From: Pedobacter steynii
GTDB taxonomy: Bacteria; Bacteroidota; Bacteroidia; Sphingobacteriales; Sphingobacteriaceae
Assembly: GCF_001721645.1 (NCBI RefSeq)
Contig: NZ_CP017141.1
Location: 4,650,001-4,714,000, forward strand
DNA: 64,000 nt
Direction of reading: 5' to 3'
The position numbers and the translations under genes are program-made. Each line of letters opens with the position of its first letter. Position 1 is the stretch's first letter. Positions 50,105 through 59,120 of this stretch are shown here, in pieces. The notes beneath the pieces are model-generated. The model did no database searches. It was given only the letters and a program-made list of their open reading frames with translations, and was not told the DNA's origin.

Positions 50105-51799
50105 TTAAAGGTTATTTTTCTTTAATTCACTTACTGCATAGTCTGCAGCTCTCGCGGTTAAAGCCATATAAGTTAATGAAGGATTCTGACAGCCTGAAGA
50201 AGTCATACATGCCCCGTCGGTTACAAATACATTCATGCAATCCCAGATCTGATTCCATTTGTTTAATACAGATGTTTTTGGATCTCTTCCCATTCGTGCG
50301 GTGCCCATTTCATGGATACCATGGCCCAAGGCATGGCCGCCATCCCAGGTACTTACATTTTTTATACCCACTGCATCAAACATCTGCTTCATCTCTTCCT
50401 GCATATCCTTTCTCATTTTCAACTCATTTTCCTTTAATTCTGCATCCATGGCCAGGATCGGTAAACCCCATTTGTCCTTCCTGGTTTTATCTAATGAAAT
50501 CTTATTTTCATGGTAAGGAAGGATCTCCCCGAAAGCAGTCGCTCCAATGGTCCACTGACCAGGTTCGGTCAGGGCGTCTTTAAAATTGCCGCCCATAGTC
50601 AATTCAGCTATTTCTCTGCCCCAGCCTTGACGACTTGCACCACCCTGATAGCCAAATCCACGCAGGTAATCCCTTTTGTCGCCGGATAAATTGACAAAAC
50701 GGGGAATATAAAAACCGTTTGCCCTTCTGCCGTAAACATATTGATCCTCATAACCTTCAACCGTTCCCTGAGCGCCGATATTATAGTGGTGGTCCATTAC
50801 ATTATGTCCAAGTTCGCCACTACTGCTACCCAGTCCTCCAGGCCATATCTTGGTGGCAGAATTGAATAAAATCCAGGCCGTATTTAAAGTAGAAGCGCAT
50901 AAAAAGACAATTTTACTTTTATACTCGTATGTTTTATTGGTTTCCGTGTCTAAAACCTCTACACCGGTTGCTTTCTTTTTGTCCTGGTCATATAAAACCT
51001 GTGTAACTAAGGAGTATGGTCTTACGGTGAGGTTTCCTGTTTTCATTGCCGCAGGCAGGGTGGAAGATTGGGTACTGAAATAACCACCAAATGGACAGCC
51101 TTCCCAGCAACGGTTTCTAAATTCACATTTTGTCCTTCCGGGAATTGCGGCAGTGAGGTTTGCTGTTCTTCCGATAATCAGGTGGCGTTTTTCCTGGTAA
51201 TGCTTTTTCAAGCGGGCGGCCACATCCTTTTCTACACAATTCAGTTCCATAGGAGGCAGGAAGTGACCATCAGGCAGATGGGGAAGATTTTCTTTAGAGC
51301 CACTGATTCCGGCAAATTTCTCCACATGGTCATACCATGGGGCGAGGTCTTGATAACCGATAGGCCAGGGGATGGCGATGCCTTCTTTTTCGTTGGCTTC
51401 AAAATCCATCGGGCTCAGGCGATAGGATTGTCTTCCCCATAAAATAGAACGACCTCCCATGCGGTAGCTGCGCCACCAGGTAAAAGGCTTGATCTCCGTA
51501 TAAGGACAATCTTCTTCATTGGCCCAGGCATCAATTACCGATTCTGATGCAGCCCATCCACGATGAATAACCGGAAGTTTTTTCCTTTGTTCAACGGTGG
51601 TCCCTCCCCGGTGATCGAAATCCCATGGGTTCTTCTGGGCAGTTTTATAGTCTTTAATATGATCATAAGGCCCGCCGCGTTCCAGCATTAAAACCTTCAG
51701 GCCCTTTTCGCAAAGCTCTTTTGCCGCCCAGCCGCCACTGATACCAGAGCCAACTACAATTGCGTCATATGTATTGTCTTCCATACTTAAATTGTTCAT
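50105..51799 (-). CDS. GMC-family FAD oxidoreductase
   Basis: A 564-residue enzyme (ATG 51799 or 51784). The FAD-binding dinucleotide fold is DAIVVGSGISGGWAAKELCE near the N-terminus, the GMC signature is GRSILWGRQSYRL, and the substrate domain ends with GHALGHGIHEMGTARMG (the active-site histidine) and VTDGACMTSSGCQNPS. This is the sugar/polyol dehydrogenase branch of the GMC group. It is co-transcribed with the subunit 3 gene, so the pair probably oxidises a sugar or sugar alcohol in the periplasm. An AraC gene is divergent and may control it. Confidence 0.92.
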   Translation of the reverse strand: MNNLSMEDNTYDAIVVGSGISGGWAAKELCEKGLKVLMLERGGPYDHIKDYKTAQKNPWDFDHRGGTTVEQRKKLPVIHRGWAASESVIDAWANEEDCPYTEIKPFTWWRSYRMGGRSILWGRQSYRLSPMDFEANEKEGIAIPWPIGYQDLAPWYDHVEKFAGISGSKENLPHLPDGHFLPPMELNCVEKDVAARLKKHYQEKRHLIIGRTANLTAAIPGRTKCEFRNRCWEGCPFGGYFSTQSSTLPAAMKTGNLTVRPYSLVTQVLYDQDKKKATGVEVLDTETNKTYEYKSKIVFLCASTLNTAWILFNSATKIWPGGLGSSSGELGHNVMDHHYNIGAQGTVEGYEDQYVYGRRANGFYIPRFVNLSGDKRDYLRGFGYQGGASRQGWGREIAELTMGGNFKDALTEPGQWTIGATAFGEILPYHENKISLDKTRKDKWGLPILAMDAELKENELKMRKDMQEEMKQMFDAVGIKNVSTWDGGHALGHGIHEMGTARMGRDPKTSVLNKWNQIWDCMNVFVTDGACMTSSGCQNPSLTYMALTARAADYAVSELKKNNL

Positions 51800-51932
51800 T
51801 AAATTTAAATGTACAACTTAATCCAGGCGCCCTTCAACTGCTATTTATTAAAAAAAATACGTTATCTGATCATTTTTTACTGATAAATAAAGGATTTATG
51901 GTTAATATAGTAGTTAAATAACCAAATATTTA

Positions 51933-52784
51933 ATGAAGACCCTTATCCAGAAGATCCATGTGGAAGAACGTCATTCTTTTGCATGCCGGACCTATAAGAC
52001 ACCTGATTTTGAAACCGCATGGCACAAACACCTGGAATGCGAGTTAATTCTGATTACCGAGGGGAACGGGACGGCATTAATCGGAGATTATATTGGAGAG
52101 TATAAAGAAGGGGATGTTTTCTTTCTGAGTCCGGATCTGCCTCACTGGTTTCGGAAATCGGAGCAAAAGATGACTGGAAGTGCTATTGTGATCCATTTTT
52201 TGAAAGACTTTATGGGCGATATTTTTCTATCCTTACCGGAGGTGGAGCCCATTTGCAGGTCGTTGGAAAACAAAGATAAAGGAATTCAATTACAAGGAGC
52301 ATTGTCTGATGAAGTGGCCTTACTGATCAGGGAAATAGAGAGGGCGGAGGGGCTGGACCGGATTCAGCTGCTTTTGACTTGCATGCGAAAAATCAGTACC
52401 TCAGCGGAGCATAAAATTATTACCACCGCTTCTGGCACCCTGGCGGGGGGAGAGGAAAATGCAGTGATAGAAACCATAATTGAGTACTCATTTAAACATT
52501 ATCTGGATCCCATTTCTTTGAAAGAGGTCGCTGACATCACCAAAATGTCTATTCCTTCCTTCTGCAGGTTCTTCAAAAGGAATGTCAAAAAAAGCTACTT
52601 TGATTTTATACGGGAAATCAGGATTGGCCGCGCCTGTAAACTATTGCGCGAAACCAATCGTCCTGTTTTGGATATTTGCTACGATAGCGGATATAACAGC
52701 TGGCCGAATTTCAGCAAGCAATTTAAGGATGTGACAAAACTATCTCCATCCAGGTATAGAAAGCAGCATATTACCCACAGTTAG
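51933..52784 (+). CDS. AraC-family transcriptional regulator
   Basis: A 283-residue regulator. The N-terminal cupin domain (FETAWHKHLECELILITEGN, EGDVFFLSPDLPHWF) senses an effector, and the C-terminal HTH pair reads LKEVADITKMSIPSFCRFFK and RPVLDICYDSGYNSWPNFSK (AraC signature). It is divergent from the GMC dehydrogenase operon 133 bases away, which is the likely target. This is typical for sugar-metabolism regulators in this phylum. The bases between contain TGGTTA and TAACCA arms 18 bases apart (51899 to 51922 region). Confidence 0.87.
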   Translation: MKTLIQKIHVEERHSFACRTYKTPDFETAWHKHLECELILITEGNGTALIGDYIGEYKEGDVFFLSPDLPHWFRKSEQKMTGSAIVIHFLKDFMGDIFLSLPEVEPICRSLENKDKGIQLQGALSDEVALLIREIERAEGLDRIQLLLTCMRKISTSAEHKIITTASGTLAGGEENAVIETIIEYSFKHYLDPISLKEVADITKMSIPSFCRFFKRNVKKSYFDFIREIRIGRACKLLRETNRPVLDICYDSGYNSWPNFSKQFKDVTKLSPSRYRKQHITHS

Positions 52785-52794
52785 ACCAATAAAT

Positions 52795-53757
52795 TTAAAT
52801 CACCTGTAGCACCGTTTTTCCGTTTCTGCTTTTTTCTTTTGGTACAGTTGATGCGGCAGGGTTTGAGTGGCGGCCGGCAATATCGTTCCAGCCAGAGGAG
52901 GCCTGCTCCAGGGGATAAGTATTGGCGATAGTGGTTCGTAATTCACCATTGTCCAGCAGCTCGGCAATTCGGTTCAACCCCTCTCTGGAGGGCTTCATGT
53001 CCATAAAAACTCCAGTTACCTGATGCCTGACGGCCTGTTCTTCATCAATGGGCTGAGTGCTGGCCACCAATATGCCACCGGGTTTCATTACTTTGAAAGA
53101 CCTCAGCTGGTTATCTCCGCCAACAAGATCGAATACCACGTCAATGTCGCTCAGTTCCTCTTCAAAACGGGTTGTTTTATAATCCAATACCTGGTCGGCA
53201 CCAATAGATTTCAAAAAGTCCTGGTCTGTTGCTGAGGCGGTCACAAAGACTTTGGCACCGATCAGATGTGCAAATTGAACCGCATAAGCACCTACCGCTC
53301 CCGCTCCGCCATGGATCAGAATGGTTTGTCCTTTTTCCAGTTTTGCATATTTGAACAATCCCTGCCATGCCGTTTCAGCTACAACAGGCACCGATGCCGC
53401 TTCTGAAAAGGATAAAGCGGTGGGTTTTTTAGCGATGATACCGGGCTTAACGGCTACATATTCAGCATAAGCCCCACCATGCCCGGTATCACCATAAACT
53501 TCATCGCCGACCTTAAAATCATGTACTTCTTTTCCTATGGCAGCAATCGTACCTGCAAAATCTTCACCTGGAATCCAGGGGAAATGAACCGGGAAGATTT
53601 CTTTCATCGCCCCTGAACCCTTTTTCCAATCGATAGGGTTAACAGATGCGGCATGAACTTTCACCAATACCTCATTTCCTTTGATTTCCGGTACAGGAAC
53701 ATCCTCAATTACTAAAGATTCCGGAGTACCATAATCATGCAGTCTGATTGCTTTCAT
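52795..53757 (-). CDS. NADP-dependent zinc-type alcohol dehydrogenase/quinone oxidoreductase
   Basis: A 320-residue MDR-superfamily enzyme. The N-terminal substrate domain has the AIRLHDYGTPESLVIEDVP start, HAASVNPIDWK and FPWIPGEDFAGTI; the Rossmann domain has ILIHGGAGAVGAYAVQFAHL for the dinucleotide. Catalytic zinc ligands are absent, so it is a quinone-reductase-like enzyme. It is the third gene of a minus-strand operon behind VOC and AraC genes (11-base gap to VOC). The natural substrate is unknown. Confidence 0.9.
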   Translation of the reverse strand: MKAIRLHDYGTPESLVIEDVPVPEIKGNEVLVKVHAASVNPIDWKKGSGAMKEIFPVHFPWIPGEDFAGTIAAIGKEVHDFKVGDEVYGDTGHGGAYAEYVAVKPGIIAKKPTALSFSEAASVPVVAETAWQGLFKYAKLEKGQTILIHGGAGAVGAYAVQFAHLIGAKVFVTASATDQDFLKSIGADQVLDYKTTRFEEELSDIDVVFDLVGGDNQLRSFKVMKPGGILVASTQPIDEEQAVRHQVTGVFMDMKPSREGLNRIAELLDNGELRTTIANTYPLEQASSGWNDIAGRHSNPAASTVPKEKSRNGKTVLQVI

Positions 53758-53768
53758 AGTTTTTATTT

Positions 53769-54170
53769 TTAATGTTCTGAATGCAGCGCGACTCTGTTTC
53801 CTTCAGTATCTATAAACTGAGCAATATAGCCGGCCGGAATTTTTGTTCTGGGTACAATTACCTTTCCTCCAGAGGGACCGATTTTGTCGAGCACTTTCTG
53901 AAGATCAGGACTGGCGTTGATATAAACAACAGTTCCGTCCTGAGATGGTTTGGAATATTCGTTTTTTAACAGAACTCCGGTAACCCTGCCGGATGTCGCT
54001 TGAATTACCCCGGGAGTAGAAGGGAAAAAGGTCAGTTCCTCGTCCCCAATCTGTTGGGTATACATCTGAAGATCCAGAATGGTTTCGTAGAATTTTTTTG
54101 CCCGTAAGGTATCTGTTACCGGAATTTCGAACCAGGTGATGACATTGGTTTTTTCAGTTATTTTTTCCAT
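53769..54170 (-). CDS. VOC-family protein (glyoxalase/bleomycin-resistance fold)
   Basis: A 133-residue protein with two beta-alpha-beta-beta-beta units: VITWFEIPVTDTLRAKKFYE and the second half VIVPRTKIPAGYIAQFIDTE, then GNRVALHSEH. This is the glyoxalase-like VOC fold; some members bind a metal, some do not, and this one lacks a clear set of metal ligands. It lies between the AraC gene upstream and the oxidoreductase gene downstream, in one operon. It may protect against or sense a small aldehyde-like compound; this is inference. Confidence 0.87.
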   Translation of the reverse strand: MEKITEKTNVITWFEIPVTDTLRAKKFYETILDLQMYTQQIGDEELTFFPSTPGVIQATSGRVTGVLLKNEYSKPSQDGTVVYINASPDLQKVLDKIGPSGGKVIVPRTKIPAGYIAQFIDTEGNRVALHSEH

Positions 54171-54201
54171 AATTCTTTAGTATAATTTATATACTGCAAA
54201 A

Positions 54202-54957
54202 TTATTTCTTCTTAAGGGTTGATAATTGTATAAATCGGTTGTTTTCATTTTCAGCAAGCACACTGGGCGTTACTCCCGAATACTTTCTGACCTCCCTGAT
54301 GAAATGTGCCTGGTCGCTATAATTCTGTTGCGGATAGCGTTCTTTCTCACTGAGATGATCAAAGGAAGCACGATAACGCAAAATCGTGCAGTAAGACTTT
54401 AAGGAAATTCCAAACTGATCTTTAAAATACTGGCTGATCTGTCTGTTGCTCCAAAGAATTGTATTGGAAACTTCTTCCGCAGTAATGGAACCGTTGGTGG
54501 CGTATAAGGTAGCAAAGAGGTGTAGCTTTCTATTGTCGGTATTTTTGCATAGGCGCTGCCGGATCTTCTCCTCCAGTATATTGGTCAGGTCGTCGAAATT
54601 GGTTAAGTCTGATATGGTTAATCCCCAGAAATCTGCGGGTAAATCTACTTCCGTATTGACCAGTTCCGCAATGCTTTCTTTCAGTACATATTCAGAGGCG
54701 GGTAACTTAAAACTGATTCCAAAAACGATGCTGTTTCCCGGCACTACAGACTCCGTTTCCCTGTTCCATAATCCGCTTAACGACAGTCGGACAGACTCTC
54801 CTTTGATTGCACGAAAAAGCAAGTCAAAGTATCCGTCAGGAAGGATGCTGAAAATTTTTTCTTGTTCATCGGGATTGTGTACTGACCAATAGCATTTTAT
54901 GAAGTCGGACAGTAAAGGATCAGGAGCTGCTCTTTGATATTCTACGAGGTTCGTCAT
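54202..54957 (-). CDS. AraC-family regulator with N-terminal DUF6597-type domain
   Basis: A 251-residue regulator. The N-terminal part has the pattern PDPLLSDFIKCYWSVHNPDE and ILPDGYFDLLFR of the DUF6597 domain, and the C-terminal HTH (ILWSNRQISQYFKDQFGISL, QAHFIREVRKYSGVTPSVLA) binds DNA. It is the first gene of the operon with VOC and quinone-oxidoreductase genes, 31 bases upstream of VOC, so autoregulation with these is likely. Its effector is unknown. Confidence 0.83.
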   Translation of the reverse strand: MTNLVEYQRAAPDPLLSDFIKCYWSVHNPDEQEKIFSILPDGYFDLLFRAIKGESVRLSLSGLWNRETESVVPGNSIVFGISFKLPASEYVLKESIAELVNTEVDLPADFWGLTISDLTNFDDLTNILEEKIRQRLCKNTDNRKLHLFATLYATNGSITAEEVSNTILWSNRQISQYFKDQFGISLKSYCTILRYRASFDHLSEKERYPQQNYSDQAHFIREVRKYSGVTPSVLAENENNRFIQLSTLKKK

Positions 54958-55002
54958 CTTGCATCATGAAAATAGTTCTATAAGATAACGCTCAAAATTG
55001 AA

Positions 55003-55860
55003 TTATAATGTCTCCTTTTTTGAAGTAATTGTGGCACCCGCACTGGCAATGATGACAAGCGCAACAGAAAGGTATTCCAGGAAGGAAAGGTGCTCGTGTA
55101 AAAACACAATTCCACATAAAGCCGCAACGGCAGGCTCAAGGCTCATCAGGATGCTAAATGTACGTGCCGGCATCTGGCTTAGTGCACTCATCTCCAGGGT
55201 GAAAGGAATGGCGCTGGATAACAGGGCAAGCGCTGCACCCATTAAAAGCAGGCCTGGTGTCAGGTTGCCGAATCCTCCGCTCGCTATTCCGAAAGGAACA
55301 ACCAATAGGGTGGCGAAGATCATTCCTACGGAAACGGCATCTCCTCCTTTCATTATTTTAGAAATTCTGCCTCCCAGCACAATATAGGTGGCCCATAATC
55401 CGCCGGCAACTAAGGCCAGTATGACTCCAATTAAATCCAGCCCTTTTTCCGACCAGGGTGCAATCAATGCAATTCCTGCTGCGGCAAGCAATACCCAGAG
55501 GTAATCCATCATTTTTTTGGAGTTGATTACGGCCAATAACAGCGGACCAATAAACTCCAATGTTACCCCTAATGCAAGTGGAATCCTCTTGATCGCCATA
55601 TAAAATATCAGGTTCATAGCACCCAATACCAGACCATATAGTGCAACCGCTTTCCATTGTATTTTAGTCAGTTTTCTGAGGTCAGGTCTGTTGGCGATAA
55701 GCAGGATGACGGCTGATAAACCTATTCTGAGTGAAGCGGTACTCGCCGGACCAATTGCAGGGAAAAGACCTTTTGCTATTGCTGCCCCGGCCTGAACACT
55801 GATGATGGCCAATAAAACTGCGGGTAAAGGTGGGATCTGGAGCAGTTTATTATTTTTCAT
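55003..55860 (-). CDS. rhtA: DMT-superfamily exporter, RhtA-like
   Basis: A 285-residue inner-membrane protein from ATG 55860; the frame extends to 55998, but the real protein starts MKNNKLLQIPPLPAVLLAII with helix 1. Ten helices are visible as two five-helix EamA repeats. The pattern SVQAGAAIAKGLFPAIG, PLALGVTLEFIGPLLLAV and the PAVAALCGIVFLHEHLSFLE end match the threonine/homoserine exporter RhtA. The substrate in this organism is inferred from that similarity only. Confidence 0.82.
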   Translation of the reverse strand: MKNNKLLQIPPLPAVLLAIISVQAGAAIAKGLFPAIGPASTASLRIGLSAVILLIANRPDLRKLTKIQWKAVALYGLVLGAMNLIFYMAIKRIPLALGVTLEFIGPLLLAVINSKKMMDYLWVLLAAAGIALIAPWSEKGLDLIGVILALVAGGLWATYIVLGGRISKIMKGGDAVSVGMIFATLLVVPFGIASGGFGNLTPGLLLMGAALALLSSAIPFTLEMSALSQMPARTFSILMSLEPAVAALCGIVFLHEHLSFLEYLSVALVIIASAGATITSKKETL

Positions 55861-56046
55861 GATGGGCCGGGAGTTAAATGAGGGGACAAATTTAAGCAAA
55901 TTATAGCGATTCTGCAGGATGAGTAAAGGAATAGTAGAAATACGAAAGAATTCTTTATTTTCGTTTAAACACACCACCAATACATTTGAAACCAACAACC
56001 AACTAAACCAGAATTTATGTTTGTTTTTTCCAGCAAATCTGGAATA

Positions 56047-57537
56047 ATGAGGACTTCTTTCCTGTTATTCCTGGCCCTGCAGTTTTTTCTAATCTCTGCA
56101 TCAAAAGCCCAGAATCCTTCCACCTTACAGCTTTCTCAAATCAAAAGAGGTTATGGAATGTTTATCCATTTTGGATTGAACACCTTTAACGAGACAGAAT
56201 GGTCTGATGGAAAATTACCTGTTTCCTCTTATCAGCCGGATCAGCTGGATTGTGATCAATGGGTTAAAACTGCAAAAGACGCGGGGTTCAGATATGTGAT
56301 CCTGGTGACCAAACATCATGATGGATTTGCACTCTGGAATAGTAAATATTCAGACTATGATGTAGCCTCCTCAGCGGTAAAAACCGATGTGGTAGCGGAG
56401 GTTGCAAAAGCCTGTAGAAAATATGGAATTGAGCTCGGCCTGTATTATTCGTTGTGGGACAGACATGAGCCTTCACATCATAATCCGGATCCGGATGCCT
56501 ATGTTAATTTTATGAAAAATCAACTCACAGAACTGCTCAGTAATTATGGAGACATTTGTGAATTGTGGTTTGATGGCGGATGGGCAAAGAAAGATGAGGA
56601 CTGGAAATTACCGGAAGTATATGCACATATCAAAAAGCTACAGCCAGGATGTCTGGTTACTGTAAATCATACCATTGGTAAAAAAGAGAAAATAACTGCT
56701 ATCCAATCTCCTCAGGACATGCAGCCGGGAGATCCTATTCGTTTCTGGCCGGTAGATTTCCGCACAAAAGACCCAAACCTGGCCAGGTGGGACGACCCCA
56801 AATTGTTCAGTTACCAGAACGAAAACCATTACCTGATCCTGGAGCATACGCTGTGTCTTTCTGACCGCTGGAACTGGTTTCAGAAGAAAGAGCAATTGCC
56901 AGCCAGGGGAGTCGATGAGCTGGAAGAACTGTTTTACTGGACCACTGCAAATAACAACATCATGATTCTGAATGTTCCGCCAGATCAACACGGCCGGATC
57001 AGGGAGCATGAGCGGTTGAGAGTTCTTGAACTGGCACAGCGGATTGGAATCCGTGGCGGTAAGAAACCTTTGCCTTCCGGTTATGAAAATCTTGCTTTTA
57101 ACCTGCCAATCGTCGCTTCAAGCACGGCAAATGATCCAAAAAGAACTGCGGAGAAGGCCAATGATTATAGCCTGGAGACCTGGTGGGCTGCAGGGGATTC
57201 CATTGCTTCATTAGAGATGGAACTGAACAAAAAAATAAACCGCATTACCATTATGGAACAACCGGATATGGTGAACCTGAAAGATGGATTCTCCACCATC
57301 AGGAATTTTCATATTAAAAAGTTCTCTGTAGAGATCTGGAATGAGGGAGCCTGGGAATCGGTTTATAAAGGAACCGAAATCGGTGCATGTAAGATCATTT
57401 CGTTATCTAAATATGTAAATGCTGCAAAGATCAGGCTGAACATTATAGATTCCCGAGGTATTCCGGCAATCAGTCATTTTGCGGTTTCAGATACCAGATC
57501 TAAAGGCCTGCGTATCATCAATAGCGGAAAGTTATGA
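56047..57537 (+). CDS. Alpha-L-fucosidase (GH29)
   Basis: A 496-residue secreted enzyme from ATG 56047 (signal MRTSFLLFLALQFFLISASK; the frame opens at 56017). GH29 motifs: YGMFIHFGLNTFNETEWSDG, VILVTKHHDGFALW, GLYYSLWDRHE, and the nucleophile Asp176 in WFDGGW. The C-terminal third is a beta-sandwich (EKANDYSLETWWAAGDSIAS) of discoidin type. It removes alpha-L-fucose from glycans in the periplasm. Its stop overlaps the start of a sulfatase by four bases, so the two are made together; the substrate is probably a sulfated fucoside. No SusC/SusD pair is adjacent. Confidence 0.92.
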   Translation: MRTSFLLFLALQFFLISASKAQNPSTLQLSQIKRGYGMFIHFGLNTFNETEWSDGKLPVSSYQPDQLDCDQWVKTAKDAGFRYVILVTKHHDGFALWNSKYSDYDVASSAVKTDVVAEVAKACRKYGIELGLYYSLWDRHEPSHHNPDPDAYVNFMKNQLTELLSNYGDICELWFDGGWAKKDEDWKLPEVYAHIKKLQPGCLVTVNHTIGKKEKITAIQSPQDMQPGDPIRFWPVDFRTKDPNLARWDDPKLFSYQNENHYLILEHTLCLSDRWNWFQKKEQLPARGVDELEELFYWTTANNNIMILNVPPDQHGRIREHERLRVLELAQRIGIRGGKKPLPSGYENLAFNLPIVASSTANDPKRTAEKANDYSLETWWAAGDSIASLEMELNKKINRITIMEQPDMVNLKDGFSTIRNFHIKKFSVEIWNEGAWESVYKGTEIGACKIISLSKYVNAAKIRLNIIDSRGIPAISHFAVSDTRSKGLRIINSGKL

Positions 57538-58997
57538 AACGAATAAGTTTAATCGCAGGAGTTCTCCTGCAATGTAGCACCGTCTTCAGTCAGCAGCAAT
57601 CGCAAAAACCAAACGTCATTTACATCTATGCCGATGATCTGGGCTATGCCGAGACCGGACCTTATGGCCAAAAGAAGATTAAAACCCCAAACCTGGATAA
57701 AATGGCCGGTCAGGGGATGAAGTTTAATAACCATTATACCGGAACACCTGTTTGTGCGCCTGCCAGAGCGATGCTCATGACCGGTAAACATGGTGGCCAT
57801 TCCTATATCCGTGGGAATTTTGAATTAGGGGGCTTTCCCGACAGTACCGAACGCGGGCAGATGCCTTTAAAAGCGGGTACATTTACTGTTGGCCACCTGA
57901 TGCAGCAGGCGGGATATAAAACCGCTTTAGTAGGGAAATGGGGCCTGGGAATGAACGCTACCGAGGGATCTCCATTGAAACAGGGTTTTGATTATTATTA
58001 TGGTCTTCTGGATCAAAAGCAGGCGCATAGCTTTTACCCGACCCATTTATGGGAAAATGAAAAGTGGGATACCCTGGAAAATACCTTTATCAATGTACAC
58101 CAACCGCTGGATTCTGTAAAAGCAACAGACCAGGACTTTGAGTATTATAAAGGAAAGGTCTATGCACCGGAAAAGATGACGGAGAAAGCCCTTGCCTTTA
58201 TTGATAAGAGTAAAGACCAGCCCTTCTTTTTATACCTGCCTTATCCACTTCCACATGTTTCCTTGCAGGCACCGGATGCAGAAGTGAAAAAATACATCGG
58301 GAAATTCGCCGAAAAACCTTATTATGGACAGCAGGGCTATGCCGCTAATAAATATCCATACTCCACCTATGCAGCCATGATCACCTTTCTGGATACACAG
58401 GTTGGGATCATCATGCAGCGGATCAAAGAACTGGGGCTGGATGAAAATACCATCATAATGTTTTCCAGTGATAACGGAACAACATTTAATGGCGGGGTAA
58501 ATCCTAAATTTTTCAATAGTGTAGATGGCTTAAGAGGGCTGAAAATGGACCTTTATGAAGGTGGAATCCGGGAGCCTTTTCTGGTAAGATGGCCCGGGAA
58601 AATCAAAGGGGGGGGCAGCACAAACCTGGTTTCCGCACAATACGATCTTCTGGCCACACTGGCAGAGCTGACCGGACAAAAAATAGAAAATACAGATGGC
58701 ATTTCTTTTCTTCCGACGCTAAGAGGGGAAAATGATAAACAGAAGAAACATGAATACCTCTATTTTGAATATCCTGAAAAAGGCGGACAGGTAGCCATCA
58801 GGATGGGAGACTGGAAGGGAGTCCGTGTGAACGTAAAAAAAGATCCTCAAAGCCCATGGCAGCTCTTTAACCTGAAAACCGACAGGAATGAAAGCCGGGA
58901 TCAGGCGGCAAATCATCCGGAGCTGATCAGCAGGTTTAATGAAATCCAGAAAAAGGAACATCAGGATTCTCATGTAAAAGCATGGAACTTTCTGTAA
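57534..58997 (+). CDS. Arylsulfatase-type sulfatase
   Basis: A 487-residue secreted sulfatase (signal MKRISLIAGVLLQCSTVFSQ). Metal-binding Asp pair is in VIYIYADDLGYAE; the formylglycine motif is CAPAR (Cys74), needing activation by an anaerobic-type or FGE-type maturase, which is not in this window; later ligands appear in FSSDNGTTF and KMDLYEGGIREPFLVRWPG. It hydrolyses sulfate esters on glycans. Translational coupling with the fucosidase suggests that the sulfate sits on fucose or a neighbouring sugar. A run of eight G (58608-58615) lies in the coding sequence. Confidence 0.93.
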   Translation: MKRISLIAGVLLQCSTVFSQQQSQKPNVIYIYADDLGYAETGPYGQKKIKTPNLDKMAGQGMKFNNHYTGTPVCAPARAMLMTGKHGGHSYIRGNFELGGFPDSTERGQMPLKAGTFTVGHLMQQAGYKTALVGKWGLGMNATEGSPLKQGFDYYYGLLDQKQAHSFYPTHLWENEKWDTLENTFINVHQPLDSVKATDQDFEYYKGKVYAPEKMTEKALAFIDKSKDQPFFLYLPYPLPHVSLQAPDAEVKKYIGKFAEKPYYGQQGYAANKYPYSTYAAMITFLDTQVGIIMQRIKELGLDENTIIMFSSDNGTTFNGGVNPKFFNSVDGLRGLKMDLYEGGIREPFLVRWPGKIKGGGSTNLVSAQYDLLATLAELTGQKIENTDGISFLPTLRGENDKQKKHEYLYFEYPEKGGQVAIRMGDWKGVRVNVKKDPQSPWQLFNLKTDRNESRDQAANHPELISRFNEIQKKEHQDSHVKAWNFL

Positions 58998-59010
58998 CTT
59001 GTAATAGAAA

Positions 59011-59024
59011 TGTCATTAATGACA
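59011..59024. promoter_or_regulatory. 14-bp palindrome upstream of the efflux operon
   Basis: TGTCATTAATGACA is a perfect palindrome lying 97 bases before the TolC start and 14 bases after the sulfatase stop. Its size and symmetry suit a TetR- or MarR-type regulator; no such gene is in the window. Confidence 0.4.
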
Positions 59025-59120
59025 AAGCAGCACAATTGTTTGAATTTCATAATTATTGGTTTGAACTGAATACTTTGATTTTATAGGCAGCAGATACATT
59101 TGTGGTGTAAAACATACACC

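Noticed and set aside
55861..55998. N-terminal extension of the RhtA-like exporter
   Set aside because: RhtA-type proteins start with the helix after MKNNKLL; the extra 46 residues have no counterpart in the family and lie in the promoter region.
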